The notes below the pieces were generated by a model. It worked only from the letters and a program-made list of their open reading frames with translations. It made no database searches and had not been told where the DNA came from. Below are positions 24,245 to 33,519 of a DNA stretch of 64,000 bases, piece after piece (positions within the stretch are counted from its first letter, which is position 1; the number at the start of each line of letters is the position of its first letter). The position numbers and the translations under genes were made by a program. Origin of the DNA: Alphaproteobacteria bacterium. Lineage in GTDB: Bacteria; Pseudomonadota; Alphaproteobacteria; Rhodospirillales; WMHbin7. The stretch covers positions 110,148 to 174,147 of the forward strand of contig JADFZV010000002.1 in the NCBI GenBank assembly GCA_015232335.1. The letters run 5' to 3'.

Positions 24245-26055
24245 GACGCACCTTTGGGCGGGGCGAGAGGTGCTGGCGCGGATGCCGGAGGAGGAGACGC
24301 CGCTGCGGTGGCAGGGCGCGCGAACAGGCGGGGCAGGATTTCGCTGGAGGGGCCGGAAGCCAGAATCCGCCCGCGGTCAAGGGCGACCACGCGATTGGAA
24401 ACCGACAGCAGAACCGGGGAATGCGTGACCATGATGATCGTATGGTCCTTGGACAGTTCGACCAGCGTTCGGGCCAGATCCTCCTCAGCCTTGCGGTCAA
24501 GATTGCTCGAAGGTTCGTCCAGCATCAGCACGGGCGGATCGCCGACCAGGGCGCGGGCCAGCACAAGCCGCTGGCGCTGACCGCCGGACAGGATGCTGCC
24601 CCCTTCACCCACCGGCGTGCCATAGCCGTCGGACAGGTCGATGATGAAGGGATGAACGCCGGCCTGGCGCGAGGCCTTCAGAATCTGCTCATCGGAGGCA
24701 TCGGTCGTGCCCTGGGCGATGTTCTCGCGAATGGAGCCCGAGAACAGAACGCATTCCTGGGGCACATAGCCCATCCAGGTCGAAAGCTCGCGCCTTGTGA
24801 ATTGGGCGATGTCGGCTTGATCCAAGAGAACGCGCCCGCTTTCCGCGGGATAAAGCCCCATCAGAACCTTCAGCAGCGTCGTTTTTCCCGAGCCGTTGGG
24901 GCCCACGATGGCGGTGATGCCTCCGGGAGCGATCTTCATATTGACGGAATCAAGGGTCGGCGCCGCATCCTTCTGGTAGCGGAAGGTGACCGATTCAACA
25001 CCCAGTTCGCCCTTGGGGCGTCCCAGGTCGATTCGGCTTTCCTTCAATTCCTCCTGGGCCGCGAAGATTTCGCCCAGGCGCTCGACCGACTGGCGAAAGC
25101 CTAGATAGGTCTTCCAACTGCCCACCAGTTGGTTCAGGGGGCCAAGCAGGCGCCCCATCAGCATGTTGGAAGCGATCAGCGCGCCCATGGTCATTTCATG
25201 GGCCACGATGAACAAGGCGCCCACCGTGGTCAGGGTGACGTTGGTCATCATGGTCAGTGAAGCCGACAGATTGACATGCGTGTCGTTCTTGGAGCCGCGT
25301 TGAATGGCCTCCTCGATGGAGGCGGCCGAGCGTTCCTCCCAGATGGGGCGGATGCGGTCGTCAAGTGCCAGGGCCTTGATGGTGGCGCGCCCAGCGATCA
25401 ATTCGGCAATCAGCGTGTCGCGGTTGGACAGCGTGCGCTTTTCGCGCTTGACCGCCTTTTGCTGGGCCTTGGCTGAATACCAGGCCAGGGCGGCAAACAG
25501 CGGCATGACCACGACCAGAACGAAGCCCAGGGGGGCCGCCAGAATGAAGATGAGGCCGAAAAACAAGACAGCGAAAGGCAGATCGGCCACCAGAACGGCC
25601 GAGGCGCCCGAGAGGGTGTTGCGCACCACCTCGACATCGCGAAACAGCAACTGCCAGAAGGCAGAAGGCCTTGATTCCAAGCTTCTGAGGGGCAGGGCCA
25701 TCAGTTTTTCGAACAATCGCTTGCCGACGATCACATCGACGCGCAGTGCTACGGTTTGAAGAATGCGGGCGCGCACCTGACGCAGCACATAATCGAACAC
25801 CGCCACCAGAACCATGCCAATGACCAGGCCTTGCAATGTGGTCAGGCCGCCCGAAAAGACAACGCGGTCATAGACCTGAAGCGTGAAAATCGGGGCGCAC
25901 AGGGCCAGAATGTTGATGAACAGGGAGACCGCAATCACTTCCATGAAGATGGGCTTCAAGGGCTTGACCACATCATTCACCCATTCATGGCGAAGGATGG
26001 AGCGCGGCTGATCTTGATCTTGCTCGGAGGAAGGGTCGGGGGCGAGGTGCGGCAT
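24241..26055 (-). CDS. Type I secretion ABC transporter (permease-ATPase fusion)
   Basis: A 604-residue exporter half-molecule. Six helices occupy about residues 35-310; the ATPase domain shows Walker A IVGPNGSGKTT, the signature LSGGQRQRLVLARAL, Walker B VLMLDEPSSNLD and the switch His in VTHSP. There is no N-terminal C39 peptidase domain, so substrates would carry an uncleaved C-terminal signal, as in RTX exporters. The C-terminus is Ala/Pro-rich. It is coupled to the HlyD gene downstream. The divergent CHASE2-cyclase gene begins 106 bases away, and their promoters share that gap. Confidence 0.92.
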   Translation of the reverse strand: MPHLAPDPSSEQDQDQPRSILRHEWVNDVVKPLKPIFMEVIAVSLFINILALCAPIFTLQVYDRVVFSGGLTTLQGLVIGMVLVAVFDYVLRQVRARILQTVALRVDVIVGKRLFEKLMALPLRSLESRPSAFWQLLFRDVEVVRNTLSGASAVLVADLPFAVLFFGLIFILAAPLGFVLVVVMPLFAALAWYSAKAQQKAVKREKRTLSNRDTLIAELIAGRATIKALALDDRIRPIWEERSAASIEEAIQRGSKNDTHVNLSASLTMMTNVTLTTVGALFIVAHEMTMGALIASNMLMGRLLGPLNQLVGSWKTYLGFRQSVERLGEIFAAQEELKESRIDLGRPKGELGVESVTFRYQKDAAPTLDSVNMKIAPGGITAIVGPNGSGKTTLLKVLMGLYPAESGRVLLDQADIAQFTRRELSTWMGYVPQECVLFSGSIRENIAQGTTDASDEQILKASRQAGVHPFIIDLSDGYGTPVGEGGSILSGGQRQRLVLARALVGDPPVLMLDEPSSNLDRKAEEDLARTLVELSKDHTIIMVTHSPVLLSVSNRVVALDRGRILASGPSSEILPRLFARPATAAASPPPASAPAPLAPPKGAS

Positions 26056-26160
26056 GTTCCAGGTTCTAGTGTGGACTTGATCTATGTGACCATAGCATTC
26101 CGTGACGGCTTGTTCCAGGTGCCAGCAAGAGTTAGGTTATAAGGATAGAAGGGGGCTGAT

Positions 26161-28419
26161 ATGGCTGACGACACCAAAACTAAGATTATTACAAAGAAAC
26201 CCCGCAAATGGGGACTGAAGGCCCTTTCCGGCAGTGGCCGTCCGGTCGCCTTTGTCATGTTGCTGGGGCTTTTATGGGCGATGCACAGCGATCCCGCGCC
26301 ATTCGAATTCGTCCGCCTTAAAACCTTCGATTTTTTCCAAGCCCAGAAGCCCAGGGAACTGTCTGAACAGAAGTTGGTCGGCATCATCGATCTGGATGAC
26401 GAAAGTCTGGCCGCCATCGGCCAATGGCCCTGGCCCCGCACCACGGTGGCCCGCCTGATCGACAAGCTGTTCGCCATGGGGGCCGTCGTGGTGGGTTTCG
26501 ACATTGTCTTTGCCGAACCCGACCGCATGTCGCCCAAGAAGGTGGCAGAAAGCATGTCGGGTTTGGACCCCGCAACCAAATCACGCCTGATGAGCATGAA
26601 AAGCAATGATCAGGTGCTGGCGGAATCGATCTCGCGCGCCGGGCGCGTGGTCATGGGACAATCGGTGATCGATTCGCAGGAATATGGCGAAAAGGGCGAA
26701 CGCCCGGTTACGTCGGTGGCGCAAATCGGCGATCCCATCCCCTTCCTTTTCAGTTATCCCGGCATGGTGCGCAACCTTGTGATGTTCGACCAGGTGGCCG
26801 CCGGGCGCGGCGTCTTCAACGTTCTGTCCGAGATGGATGGCGTCACCAGGCGTGTTCCCGCCGTCGAGAATGTGAATGGCGAGCTGCATCCCGCCCTCTC
26901 TATCGAGATGCTGCGCGTCGCCACCGGTGAAACCTCGCTGCTGATCAGGGTCAAGCCAGACAAATCGGGGATTCAGGACTTGGTTTTGCAAAAGCAGCGC
27001 GCCGTCATACCCACCGACGGGCTGGGGCGAATCTGGGTCAATTTCTCGAAATGGGACAAGGACAAGTACATTCCGGCCAAGCAGGTGCTGGACGGCACTG
27101 TCGATCCCGCCCGCATTAGAGGCAAGCTTTTGCTGGTGGGCACATCCGCCGTGGGACTGCTTGATATCAAGACGACCCCGGTCGAGGCGCGCCTGCCTGG
27201 CGTCGAGGTCCATGCCAATATTCTGGAGAATATTTTCGCCAACCAGTTTCTGGTCCGCCCGCCCGACGCCTTGGGGCAGGAAATCATCTTCACGACGGGC
27301 ATGGGATTGCTGCTGATTCTGTTCCTGCCCATCATCGGCGCCCGCTGGACCATGGCTTTCTTCATCCTCAGCGCCTCCAGCGTCGCCGGTTTTTCCTGGT
27401 ATAAATTCACCACCATCAACCAGCTTTACGACCCGTCGATTCCCATTCTGATTCTGCTGGTGATCTATATCGAGCTGACCTATGCCAACTTCGCCAGCGA
27501 AGAGAAAAAGCGCCGACAGGTGCGCGACGCCTTCTCGCGCTATCTCTCTCCGGCCCAGGTCGAGAAGCTGGCCGCCGATCCCGGCAAGTTGACCTTGGGC
27601 GGCGAGATCAAGGACATGACACTTCTGTTCTGCGACGTTCGCGGCTTCACCACCATCTCCGAGCAGTTCGACGCGCAGGGGCTTACCCGCCTGATCAACC
27701 GCTTCCTCACCCCCATGACTGACGTCATCCTGGCCCATCAGGGCACCATCGACAAATATATGGGCGACTGCATCATGGCGTTCTGGAACGCGCCCGAGGA
27801 CGATGCCCAGCATGCCTCCCATGCCTGCGAATCGGCCCTGATCATGAAAGAGCGCCTGGTCGTCCTCAACGACGATCTGGAAGCCGAGTCCAAGGTCGAG
27901 AACCGCAAGCATATCCCCATCAATATCGGCATCGGCCTCAATTCCGGAAATGTCTGCGTCGGCAACATGGGCTCCGATCAGCGGTTCGACTATTCAGTTC
28001 TGGGCGACAATGTGAATCTGGCTTCTCGCCTTGAAGGGCAGTCGAAGACCTATGGCGTCACTTGCGTGATTGGCGAGAACACTTATGCCGAAGCGCCGGA
28101 CTATGCCTGCCTGGAGCTTGACCTGATCAAGGTGAAGGGCAAGACCGAGGCCGTGCGCATTTTCACGCTGCTGGGGCGTCCCCAGATGCGCCATGATCCG
28201 CGCTTCACGACACTTGAAGTCGAGCATAAGGCGATGCTGGCGGCTTATCGGGCGCAGAAATGGGATGAGGCGCTTGCTCATATTGCCACATGCCGCGAAT
28301 TGGGCGCCTGGCTGCGTCTTGAGCATCTTTATGATTTGTACGATGAGCGCATCGCCGACTACAGGGAAAATTCCCCAGGCGCCGATTGGGATGGCGTCTA
28401 TGTGGCGAAATCGAAGTAG
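26161..28419 (+). CDS. CHASE2-domain adenylate cyclase (class III)
   Basis: A 752-residue membrane sensor that should make cAMP. After a short basic tail and one helix (VAFVMLLGLLWAM) comes a periplasmic CHASE2 domain (about 50-360; IIDLDDESLAAIGQWPWPR is typical), then three helices (about 375-445) and a class III catalytic domain. Metal Asp residues lie in LLFCDVRGFTTIS and KYMGDCIMAFWN; YSVLGDNVNLASRLE has the transition-state Asn and Arg. The substrate Lys of DKYMGD favours ATP over GTP. About 90 helical residues follow the catalytic domain. It sits between the type I exporter and its TolC-like channel, which suggests a link to secretion or its control, but this is inference. Confidence 0.88.
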   Translation: MADDTKTKIITKKPRKWGLKALSGSGRPVAFVMLLGLLWAMHSDPAPFEFVRLKTFDFFQAQKPRELSEQKLVGIIDLDDESLAAIGQWPWPRTTVARLIDKLFAMGAVVVGFDIVFAEPDRMSPKKVAESMSGLDPATKSRLMSMKSNDQVLAESISRAGRVVMGQSVIDSQEYGEKGERPVTSVAQIGDPIPFLFSYPGMVRNLVMFDQVAAGRGVFNVLSEMDGVTRRVPAVENVNGELHPALSIEMLRVATGETSLLIRVKPDKSGIQDLVLQKQRAVIPTDGLGRIWVNFSKWDKDKYIPAKQVLDGTVDPARIRGKLLLVGTSAVGLLDIKTTPVEARLPGVEVHANILENIFANQFLVRPPDALGQEIIFTTGMGLLLILFLPIIGARWTMAFFILSASSVAGFSWYKFTTINQLYDPSIPILILLVIYIELTYANFASEEKKRRQVRDAFSRYLSPAQVEKLAADPGKLTLGGEIKDMTLLFCDVRGFTTISEQFDAQGLTRLINRFLTPMTDVILAHQGTIDKYMGDCIMAFWNAPEDDAQHASHACESALIMKERLVVLNDDLEAESKVENRKHIPINIGIGLNSGNVCVGNMGSDQRFDYSVLGDNVNLASRLEGQSKTYGVTCVIGENTYAEAPDYACLELDLIKVKGKTEAVRIFTLLGRPQMRHDPRFTTLEVEHKAMLAAYRAQKWDEALAHIATCRELGAWLRLEHLYDLYDERIADYRENSPGADWDGVYVAKSK

Positions 28420-28648
28420 GGGAGCGTTTTCGACGTTTGATGTGGGATTGAGCCAGTTGGCGACATGAATTTTACCTCATCCCGAGGAGGGCCGAAGCCC
28501 CGTCTCGAAGGATGAATATCTATCAATGCTCGTTTTTTTCCTTTCGCCCACCCTTCGAGACAGCCGCTTCGCGGCTTCCTCAGGGTGAGGAATCATGTTT
28601 GCCTTTTTCCATTTGTCGCGTCGAAGTGCCGTAAGGGAGCGTTTTCGA
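28411..28648. repeat. Imperfect direct repeat flanking a REP-like pair
   Basis: TCGAAGT plus GGGAGCGTTTTCGA occurs at 28411-28433, covering the end of the cyclase gene, and again at 28621-28648 with a few extra bases between its two halves. The REP-like inverted pair lies between the copies. This looks like an insertion with duplicated borders or a local duplication of the gene end. Confidence 0.5.
28475..28590. repeat. REP-like inverted repeat pair
   Basis: Copy one (28475-28515) reads CCTCATCCCGAGGAGG...GTCTCGAAGGATGA. Copy two (28549-28590), in the opposite orientation, reads CACCCTTCGAGACAGCCG...CCTCAGGGTGAGG. Each has an internal small palindrome (for example AGCCGCTTCGCGGCT), and together they could fold into a long stem with a 33-base loop. 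I recognise the CCTCATCC-GAGGAG/GTCTCGAAGG pattern as a common intergenic repeat in alphaproteobacteria. It sits between the converging cyclase and tolC-like genes, a usual REP location, and may aid transcription termination or mRNA stability. Confidence 0.75.
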
Positions 28649-28682
28649 AGTCAGCCCGATCCGAATCTGGCGAGCGAACTGC

Positions 28683-30002
28683 TTACTTGGCAGCTACCTT
28701 GTGCACCGAGTCGAGATCAAGGCGGCCCATGGCCGTCAGAAGATCATAGATCGCCGTGCGGGCATCAAATGAGGCATTCACGTAATTGATGCGGGCATTG
28801 TAGATCTCGTTCTCGGCGTCGAGAACATTGATCACGGTTTCCTTGCCCGCCTCGCGCAGCTTCTTGCGGCTTTCCCAAACCTCGGTGGCGATGTTGACCG
28901 CGTTTTCCAGCAACTCGACGCGTTCGCGCGCCGTCAGCAGGGCCTGCCAGGCGATCTTGGTCTGCTCGACCACCTTGCGCTTGGTATAGTCGAGATTGTC
29001 CTTGGCGCCGGAATAATCGAAGGCGGCCTGGGCCACGGCGGCCTGGGTCGAGAAGCCCGAGAACAGGTCCCAATTGGCCTTCAACAGCAGCGTCCAGTCA
29101 CGGCGAATACCCTTGACCGTGTTCTTGTTGTCCTCGTAGTTGGCCTTGCCCTCCAGGGAAAGTGTCGGGTAATAGCCAGCACGGGCGGCGCGGCGCTTTT
29201 CCCTGGCCGACTGAACCTGCGTGTCGCTGGTCTCGATCGCCGGATTTTCCTTAAGCGCAATGGCAATGGTCTCTTCCAGCGTGGCGGGAATGAAACCCGT
29301 ATCTGGCTGGGGATCGTTCATCGAGCCCACTTCCGGGGCACGATTGAAAACCTGGGTATAGCGCGAGCGGGCATCAACGAAGGCGCCCTCGAAGGAAACG
29401 CGTCGCTCCTTGGCCAGTTGCAGACGCGACTTGGCCTGCAGAACGTCGACGGCAATGCCCGAGCCGCGCTTGACGCGCTCGTCTTCCAGGTTCAATTGGG
29501 TCTGAATATTGCCTTCGTTGTTCTTGGCAAGCTCGATCAATCCATTCTGGCGCAGCACATTGAGGTAGGATTTGGCGCCTTCCAGCATGACGGTCTGGCG
29601 CACCTGTTCGACATTGATGTTGGAGGCATGGCTGGTCAGCCGGGCCGATTCGACAGAAGACTGTGTGGCAAAGCCGTCGAAAAGCTTCTGCGTAACCGTG
29701 ATGCCGGCCGTATCGCGGCCTGTATAATAGGCCTCATTGTTGTCGCTGCGCCGCGAGGGCGTATCGACATATTCTGGGCCGACATCGCCATTGACCGTGA
29801 CTTTGGGATAGTAGCCTGAAAAAGCTCCGCGCACGCCTTCCTTGGCGGCGGCTGAGGTTTTGCGGGCCGACTGAAGCTGGGGATGATTGTCGACGAGGTC
29901 ACGCAGTTCCTCTTCCAAAACGGCAGCAAAGCCGTTGGACATTCCTGTCGCTGAAAGGGCAACAAAAGCCACCCCTGCAAGAAGAACGCGCCTGATCTTC
30001 AT
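28683..30002 (-). CDS. TolC-family outer-membrane channel
   Basis: A 439-residue outer-membrane efflux/secretion channel. It has a signal peptide (about residues 1-27, ending GFAA), then two repeated halves of long amphipathic helices with the family patterns ELRDLVDNHPQLQSA, AKEGVRGAFSGYYPKV, VLQAKSRLQLA, and the second-half equivalents IALKENPAIE, KRRAARAGYYPTLSLEG and NVLDAENEIYNARINYVNA. It probably completes the type I system at 22946-26055, since all point the same way and are interrupted only by the opposite-strand cyclase gene. Drug efflux use cannot be excluded. Start ATG at 30002. Confidence 0.9.
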   Translation of the reverse strand: MKIRRVLLAGVAFVALSATGMSNGFAAVLEEELRDLVDNHPQLQSARKTSAAAKEGVRGAFSGYYPKVTVNGDVGPEYVDTPSRRSDNNEAYYTGRDTAGITVTQKLFDGFATQSSVESARLTSHASNINVEQVRQTVMLEGAKSYLNVLRQNGLIELAKNNEGNIQTQLNLEDERVKRGSGIAVDVLQAKSRLQLAKERRVSFEGAFVDARSRYTQVFNRAPEVGSMNDPQPDTGFIPATLEETIAIALKENPAIETSDTQVQSAREKRRAARAGYYPTLSLEGKANYEDNKNTVKGIRRDWTLLLKANWDLFSGFSTQAAVAQAAFDYSGAKDNLDYTKRKVVEQTKIAWQALLTARERVELLENAVNIATEVWESRKKLREAGKETVINVLDAENEIYNARINYVNASFDARTAIYDLLTAMGRLDLDSVHKVAAK

Positions 30003-30288
30003 TTAGTCCCCGGTAACAACCCAACACACAAGATGAAGGGGAGTATCCCTTACGAAATTCGATACGTCAAATACCTTATGCACTCTGATTGATCAAGGGG
30101 TTAATTAAGTAAATATTTAGAAATGCTCAATTCAAGAAAACCGTTCGAGTCGCTAGCGTCGCTAGCCATGCTGCTTATTTTCTACCAGCCATTTAGACCA
30201 GTTGCACGAACGATCCTTACCGTGTCATGAGGTTTCTGTGGAAAAAATCCAACTCGTCTTGGGCTGTCTTAATTAAGGGCGACATCAG
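30003..30288. other. Divergent intergenic region, tolC-like gene and GGDEF-EAL gene
   Basis: No gene seen in these 286 bases. The region is AT-rich for this genome and must hold promoters for both directions. Two TTAATTAAG palindromes occur, near 30102 and 30269, the second just before the GGDEF-EAL start. A tandem 9-bp duplication GTCGCTAGC-GTCGCTAGC lies at 30049+100, that is 30149-30166, each unit containing the palindrome GCTAGC. No clear -35/-10 pair was identified. Confidence 0.5.
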
Positions 30289-33200
30289 TTGAACGTTTCG
30301 GAAACATTACAAATGATGCTGCCGGGGGCCATCTTCGGTTCGGCCTTGGGGTCGCTGGTCTTGCTGGCGGCCATGCTTTTCCTAAGCTATCAGCCGGGGG
30401 AGGCTCGGGGCCTTCGATTCTGGGCATTCGCCATCGCCTTGAATGTGGCACGGATGCTGTCCTCTTTTCTGGCACCGGCCCTGGGGAAAGCTCCCACCCT
30501 GCTGCTGGCGGAAAGTTTCCATGCCGGAGTCGTGCTCCTCCTCCTGACAGGAACCTGGCAATTCCTGGGGCGCAAGGTGCGCCCGCTGGTTTTGTTGTTC
30601 CTTGCATCTTTCTATTTCATCTGGATTTTCGGCGCTGTCGTCGCCGAGTTGAGTTTCCTGGCAACGACTCTTCCCCTCTATCTGCTTTCCAGTCTGGTCC
30701 ATTTCTATATGGGCTGGTCTTTCATCACCTATGCCCGGACGAACAAGCTGTGGGGCGGGCAGGTCGTCGGCGTGTTGATCGCTCTTTGGGGCTTCCACAA
30801 GTTGAACTATCCGTGGCTGAGGCCCATCGAGGCCTTCGCTCCCTTTGGCTTCATCGCCGCCGAGATTCTTGCCCTGTCCATTTCGGTTGGTCTTTTGATG
30901 ATCGCACAACGTCGGCAAGGCGAAATCGCGTCGGCAGCCCGCCAATCGGCCATGATCAGCGAACAGCGTCTGCAATTGAGCGAGCGGCATCTCGCGACCG
31001 TTTTGCACAATCTGACGGACGGCATCGTTACCCTTGACGTGGTTGGAAGGGTCATTGCGGCCAATCCGGCGGCGTTGGCCATGTTCGGCGCACAACTCGA
31101 GCAGGTCCTGGGCAATCCCTTTGATCTTCTGGTGCCAGGGGGAGATGCGATGGCCCAGGGGCTTGTCTTCGTCGGGCGCGAAAGAGAAGGAGATGCGTCG
31201 GCGCAGAAGGGATTCGAATGTCTCGGGCTGCGCCCGGATGGCAGTCATCTGCCCTTGGAAATGATGGCCGCTGAAATCCCTGTCGAGGGGGAACCCCTGC
31301 GCGTCGTGCGCCTACGCGATACAAGCGGCACGAAAACGGCCGTGCGCTTGGAAGACATGATGGTCAATCTCACCCAGTCTTTTGCCGAGGGCAAGGGGCT
31401 GAATGCCATGATGGCGCATCTGGTCGAGAGCATCGCTTCCATCTTTTGGGTGCCGTTGATCTGGATCGGCTTTTGCGAGCAGGATGGCCGGATCAGCGTT
31501 AAGGCCTATACGGGTATTTCGTCTGCTGACGATCTGCCCGGCACCATCCGGCATGACTGCGCCTCAGAGTCCAATTGCCTGATCAGTCAAGCCGTGCGCA
31601 ATTGCCACCCCATTTCTGCGAATAGGATCAACGATCCCGAGGGAGCCTGCCTGGAACCTTTCTGGAAGATGGGTTATGCCGCGATGGCGTCCATTCCGCT
31701 GTCCGCACATTCGAAGGTGGTCGCAGTCCTCTTGGCCTATACGAAATCAGACAGTTTTCCCCCGCAATTCCTGAACAGTATGGAAAGGCTTTCCGGCCGC
31801 CTGGGCCTTTTGGTGCAGGCAGGTCTCGATCAGGATCGGTTGAAGCTGATGGCGGCTGCCATGGAGGCTTCCTCCTCGGCCTTCGTGATTGCCGATTCGA
31901 GCGGATGCATCGAGTGGGGCAACGAGGCTTATTGCCGGTCAACGGGCTATTCTCTTCAAGAAATGACGGGGCGCCATCTGACGCTTTTGGATGTCAAGGA
32001 GCGCGGCGGCAACGAGTATGACGCCTTGAATAAGGCCCTTGAATCGGGCGAGACATGGCGCGGTGAAATGGTCGAGAGGCGCAAGGACGGCAGCCTTTAT
32101 ACGGTCGAGCAGACTGTGACCCCCATGCTGGATCATATGGGGCGTGTGGCCCATTACGTCGTGGTCCAGGAAGATTTGAGCGAGAAGCGCCGGGCCGAGG
32201 AACGTATCCGCTATCTGTCACATTACGATACGTTGACAGCACTTCCGAACCGCCACCTGTTCTTTGAACGCCTGAATCAGGCCGTTGGCAGGGCATTAGA
32301 GGCGAAGCTGGAAGTGGCACTGCTCTTCGTCGATCTCGACCAGTTCAGCCGCGTCAACGATACGCTGGGGCATGCCGCAGGCGACAAGCTGCTGATCGGC
32401 GTGGTCGAACGGCTGCGCATCAATGCCAGATCCGCCGATACGCTGGCCCGCATCGGCGGCGATGAATTCGGCATCGTTCTGGTCGATGCCAAGGCGTCGG
32501 AAATTGCGGCGGTTTTGGCCGAAAAAATCAATGCCGTCATCGCCTCGCCCTTCGAGGTGGATGGTCACGAGGCGCGATTGGGTGCTAATGTCGGCATTGC
32601 CGTTCTTCCCGCCGATGGGCTGACGGCGGACGATCTGGTGCGCAATGCCGATCTGGCCCTTTACCGCTGTATCCGCGAGCATCCGGGCTCTTATCGATTC
32701 TTTTCGCAAGACATGAACGACGAAGCGCGCTCGCGCCTGGGAATCGAGCGCGATCTGCGCCGGGCCATCGAGCAGAAAGAGTTCCTGCTGCATTATCAGC
32801 CGCAGCTTGACACCAAGACAGGTCGTATTGTTGGCATGGAAGCTTTGGTGCGCTGGCAAAATCCAGAGCGCGGCCTGGTTCCGCCCGCCAGTTTCATCCC
32901 GGTGGCTGAGGATACGGGGCTGATCGTTCCCCTTGGCGAATGGGTCTTGATCGAGGCTTGCAAGCAGGCCCGTATCTGGAAGGATCAGGGGCTGGGGCCG
33001 ATCACCATGGCGGTCAATCTTTCCGCCGTGCAGTTCTTCCGCCAAGACATGGTGGCCGTGGTTCGGCGCATTCTGAGCGATACAGGACTTGATCCATCCT
33101 GGCTGGAGTTGGAGCTGACCGAAAGCATGGTCATGCATGATGCCGAGGCGGCCATTCTGACCCTGGGACGCCTTAGCAATCTGGGTCTCAAGATGTCGAT

Positions 33201-33519
33201 TGACGATTTCGGCACCGGCTATTCAAGCCTGAACTATCTCAGGCGCTTTCCGGTGCATCGCTTGAAAATCGACCAGTCCTTTGTGCGCGAATTGACCAAC
33301 AGCGCCAACGATGCCGAGATCGCCAGGGCTATCATCTCTCTGGGTCACAGCCTGGAATTGGAAGTGGTCTCCGAAGGTGTCGAAACCGAGGCCCAGCTCG
33401 ATTATCTGAAGCGCGAAGGCAGCGACATTCTGCAAGGCTATCTGTTCAGCCGTCCCGTTCCGGCCGAACATGCGGGGGCCTTGCTGGCCCGTCAACCTTT
33501 CATCAATGCGAGAAGTTGA
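30289..33519 (+). CDS. Membrane PAS-GAF-PAS-GGDEF-EAL cyclic-di-GMP enzyme
   Basis: A 1076-residue sensor. Residues 10-210 form about seven membrane helices (a MASE-like input). Then come a PAS (about 230-345), a GAF (about 360-505; Cys-containing DCASESNCLISQA), a second PAS with PAC (about 520-640), a GGDEF domain with intact active site RIGGDEFGIVLVD near 721, and an EAL domain with intact GMEALVRW near 850, ELTESM, DDFGTGYSSLNYL and EGVET. Both catalytic sites look functional, so the protein may be a synthase, a phosphodiesterase, or switch between them. The start is a TTG with AAGGG upstream; an ATG at 30313 is the alternative. Its end overlaps the converging sppA gene by 17 bases. Confidence 0.9.
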   Translation: MNVSETLQMMLPGAIFGSALGSLVLLAAMLFLSYQPGEARGLRFWAFAIALNVARMLSSFLAPALGKAPTLLLAESFHAGVVLLLLTGTWQFLGRKVRPLVLLFLASFYFIWIFGAVVAELSFLATTLPLYLLSSLVHFYMGWSFITYARTNKLWGGQVVGVLIALWGFHKLNYPWLRPIEAFAPFGFIAAEILALSISVGLLMIAQRRQGEIASAARQSAMISEQRLQLSERHLATVLHNLTDGIVTLDVVGRVIAANPAALAMFGAQLEQVLGNPFDLLVPGGDAMAQGLVFVGREREGDASAQKGFECLGLRPDGSHLPLEMMAAEIPVEGEPLRVVRLRDTSGTKTAVRLEDMMVNLTQSFAEGKGLNAMMAHLVESIASIFWVPLIWIGFCEQDGRISVKAYTGISSADDLPGTIRHDCASESNCLISQAVRNCHPISANRINDPEGACLEPFWKMGYAAMASIPLSAHSKVVAVLLAYTKSDSFPPQFLNSMERLSGRLGLLVQAGLDQDRLKLMAAAMEASSSAFVIADSSGCIEWGNEAYCRSTGYSLQEMTGRHLTLLDVKERGGNEYDALNKALESGETWRGEMVERRKDGSLYTVEQTVTPMLDHMGRVAHYVVVQEDLSEKRRAEERIRYLSHYDTLTALPNRHLFFERLNQAVGRALEAKLEVALLFVDLDQFSRVNDTLGHAAGDKLLIGVVERLRINARSADTLARIGGDEFGIVLVDAKASEIAAVLAEKINAVIASPFEVDGHEARLGANVGIAVLPADGLTADDLVRNADLALYRCIREHPGSYRFFSQDMNDEARSRLGIERDLRRAIEQKEFLLHYQPQLDTKTGRIVGMEALVRWQNPERGLVPPASFIPVAEDTGLIVPLGEWVLIEACKQARIWKDQGLGPITMAVNLSAVQFFRQDMVAVVRRILSDTGLDPSWLELELTESMVMHDAEAAILTLGRLSNLGLKMSIDDFGTGYSSLNYLRRFPVHRLKIDQSFVRELTNSANDAEIARAIISLGHSLELEVVSEGVETEAQLDYLKREGSDILQGYLFSRPVPAEHAGALLARQPFINARS

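Noticed and set aside
26581..27912. 443-residue minus-strand open frame inside the cyclase gene
   Set aside because: Fully covered by CHASE2 and catalytic-domain coding sequence with intact motifs on the plus strand.
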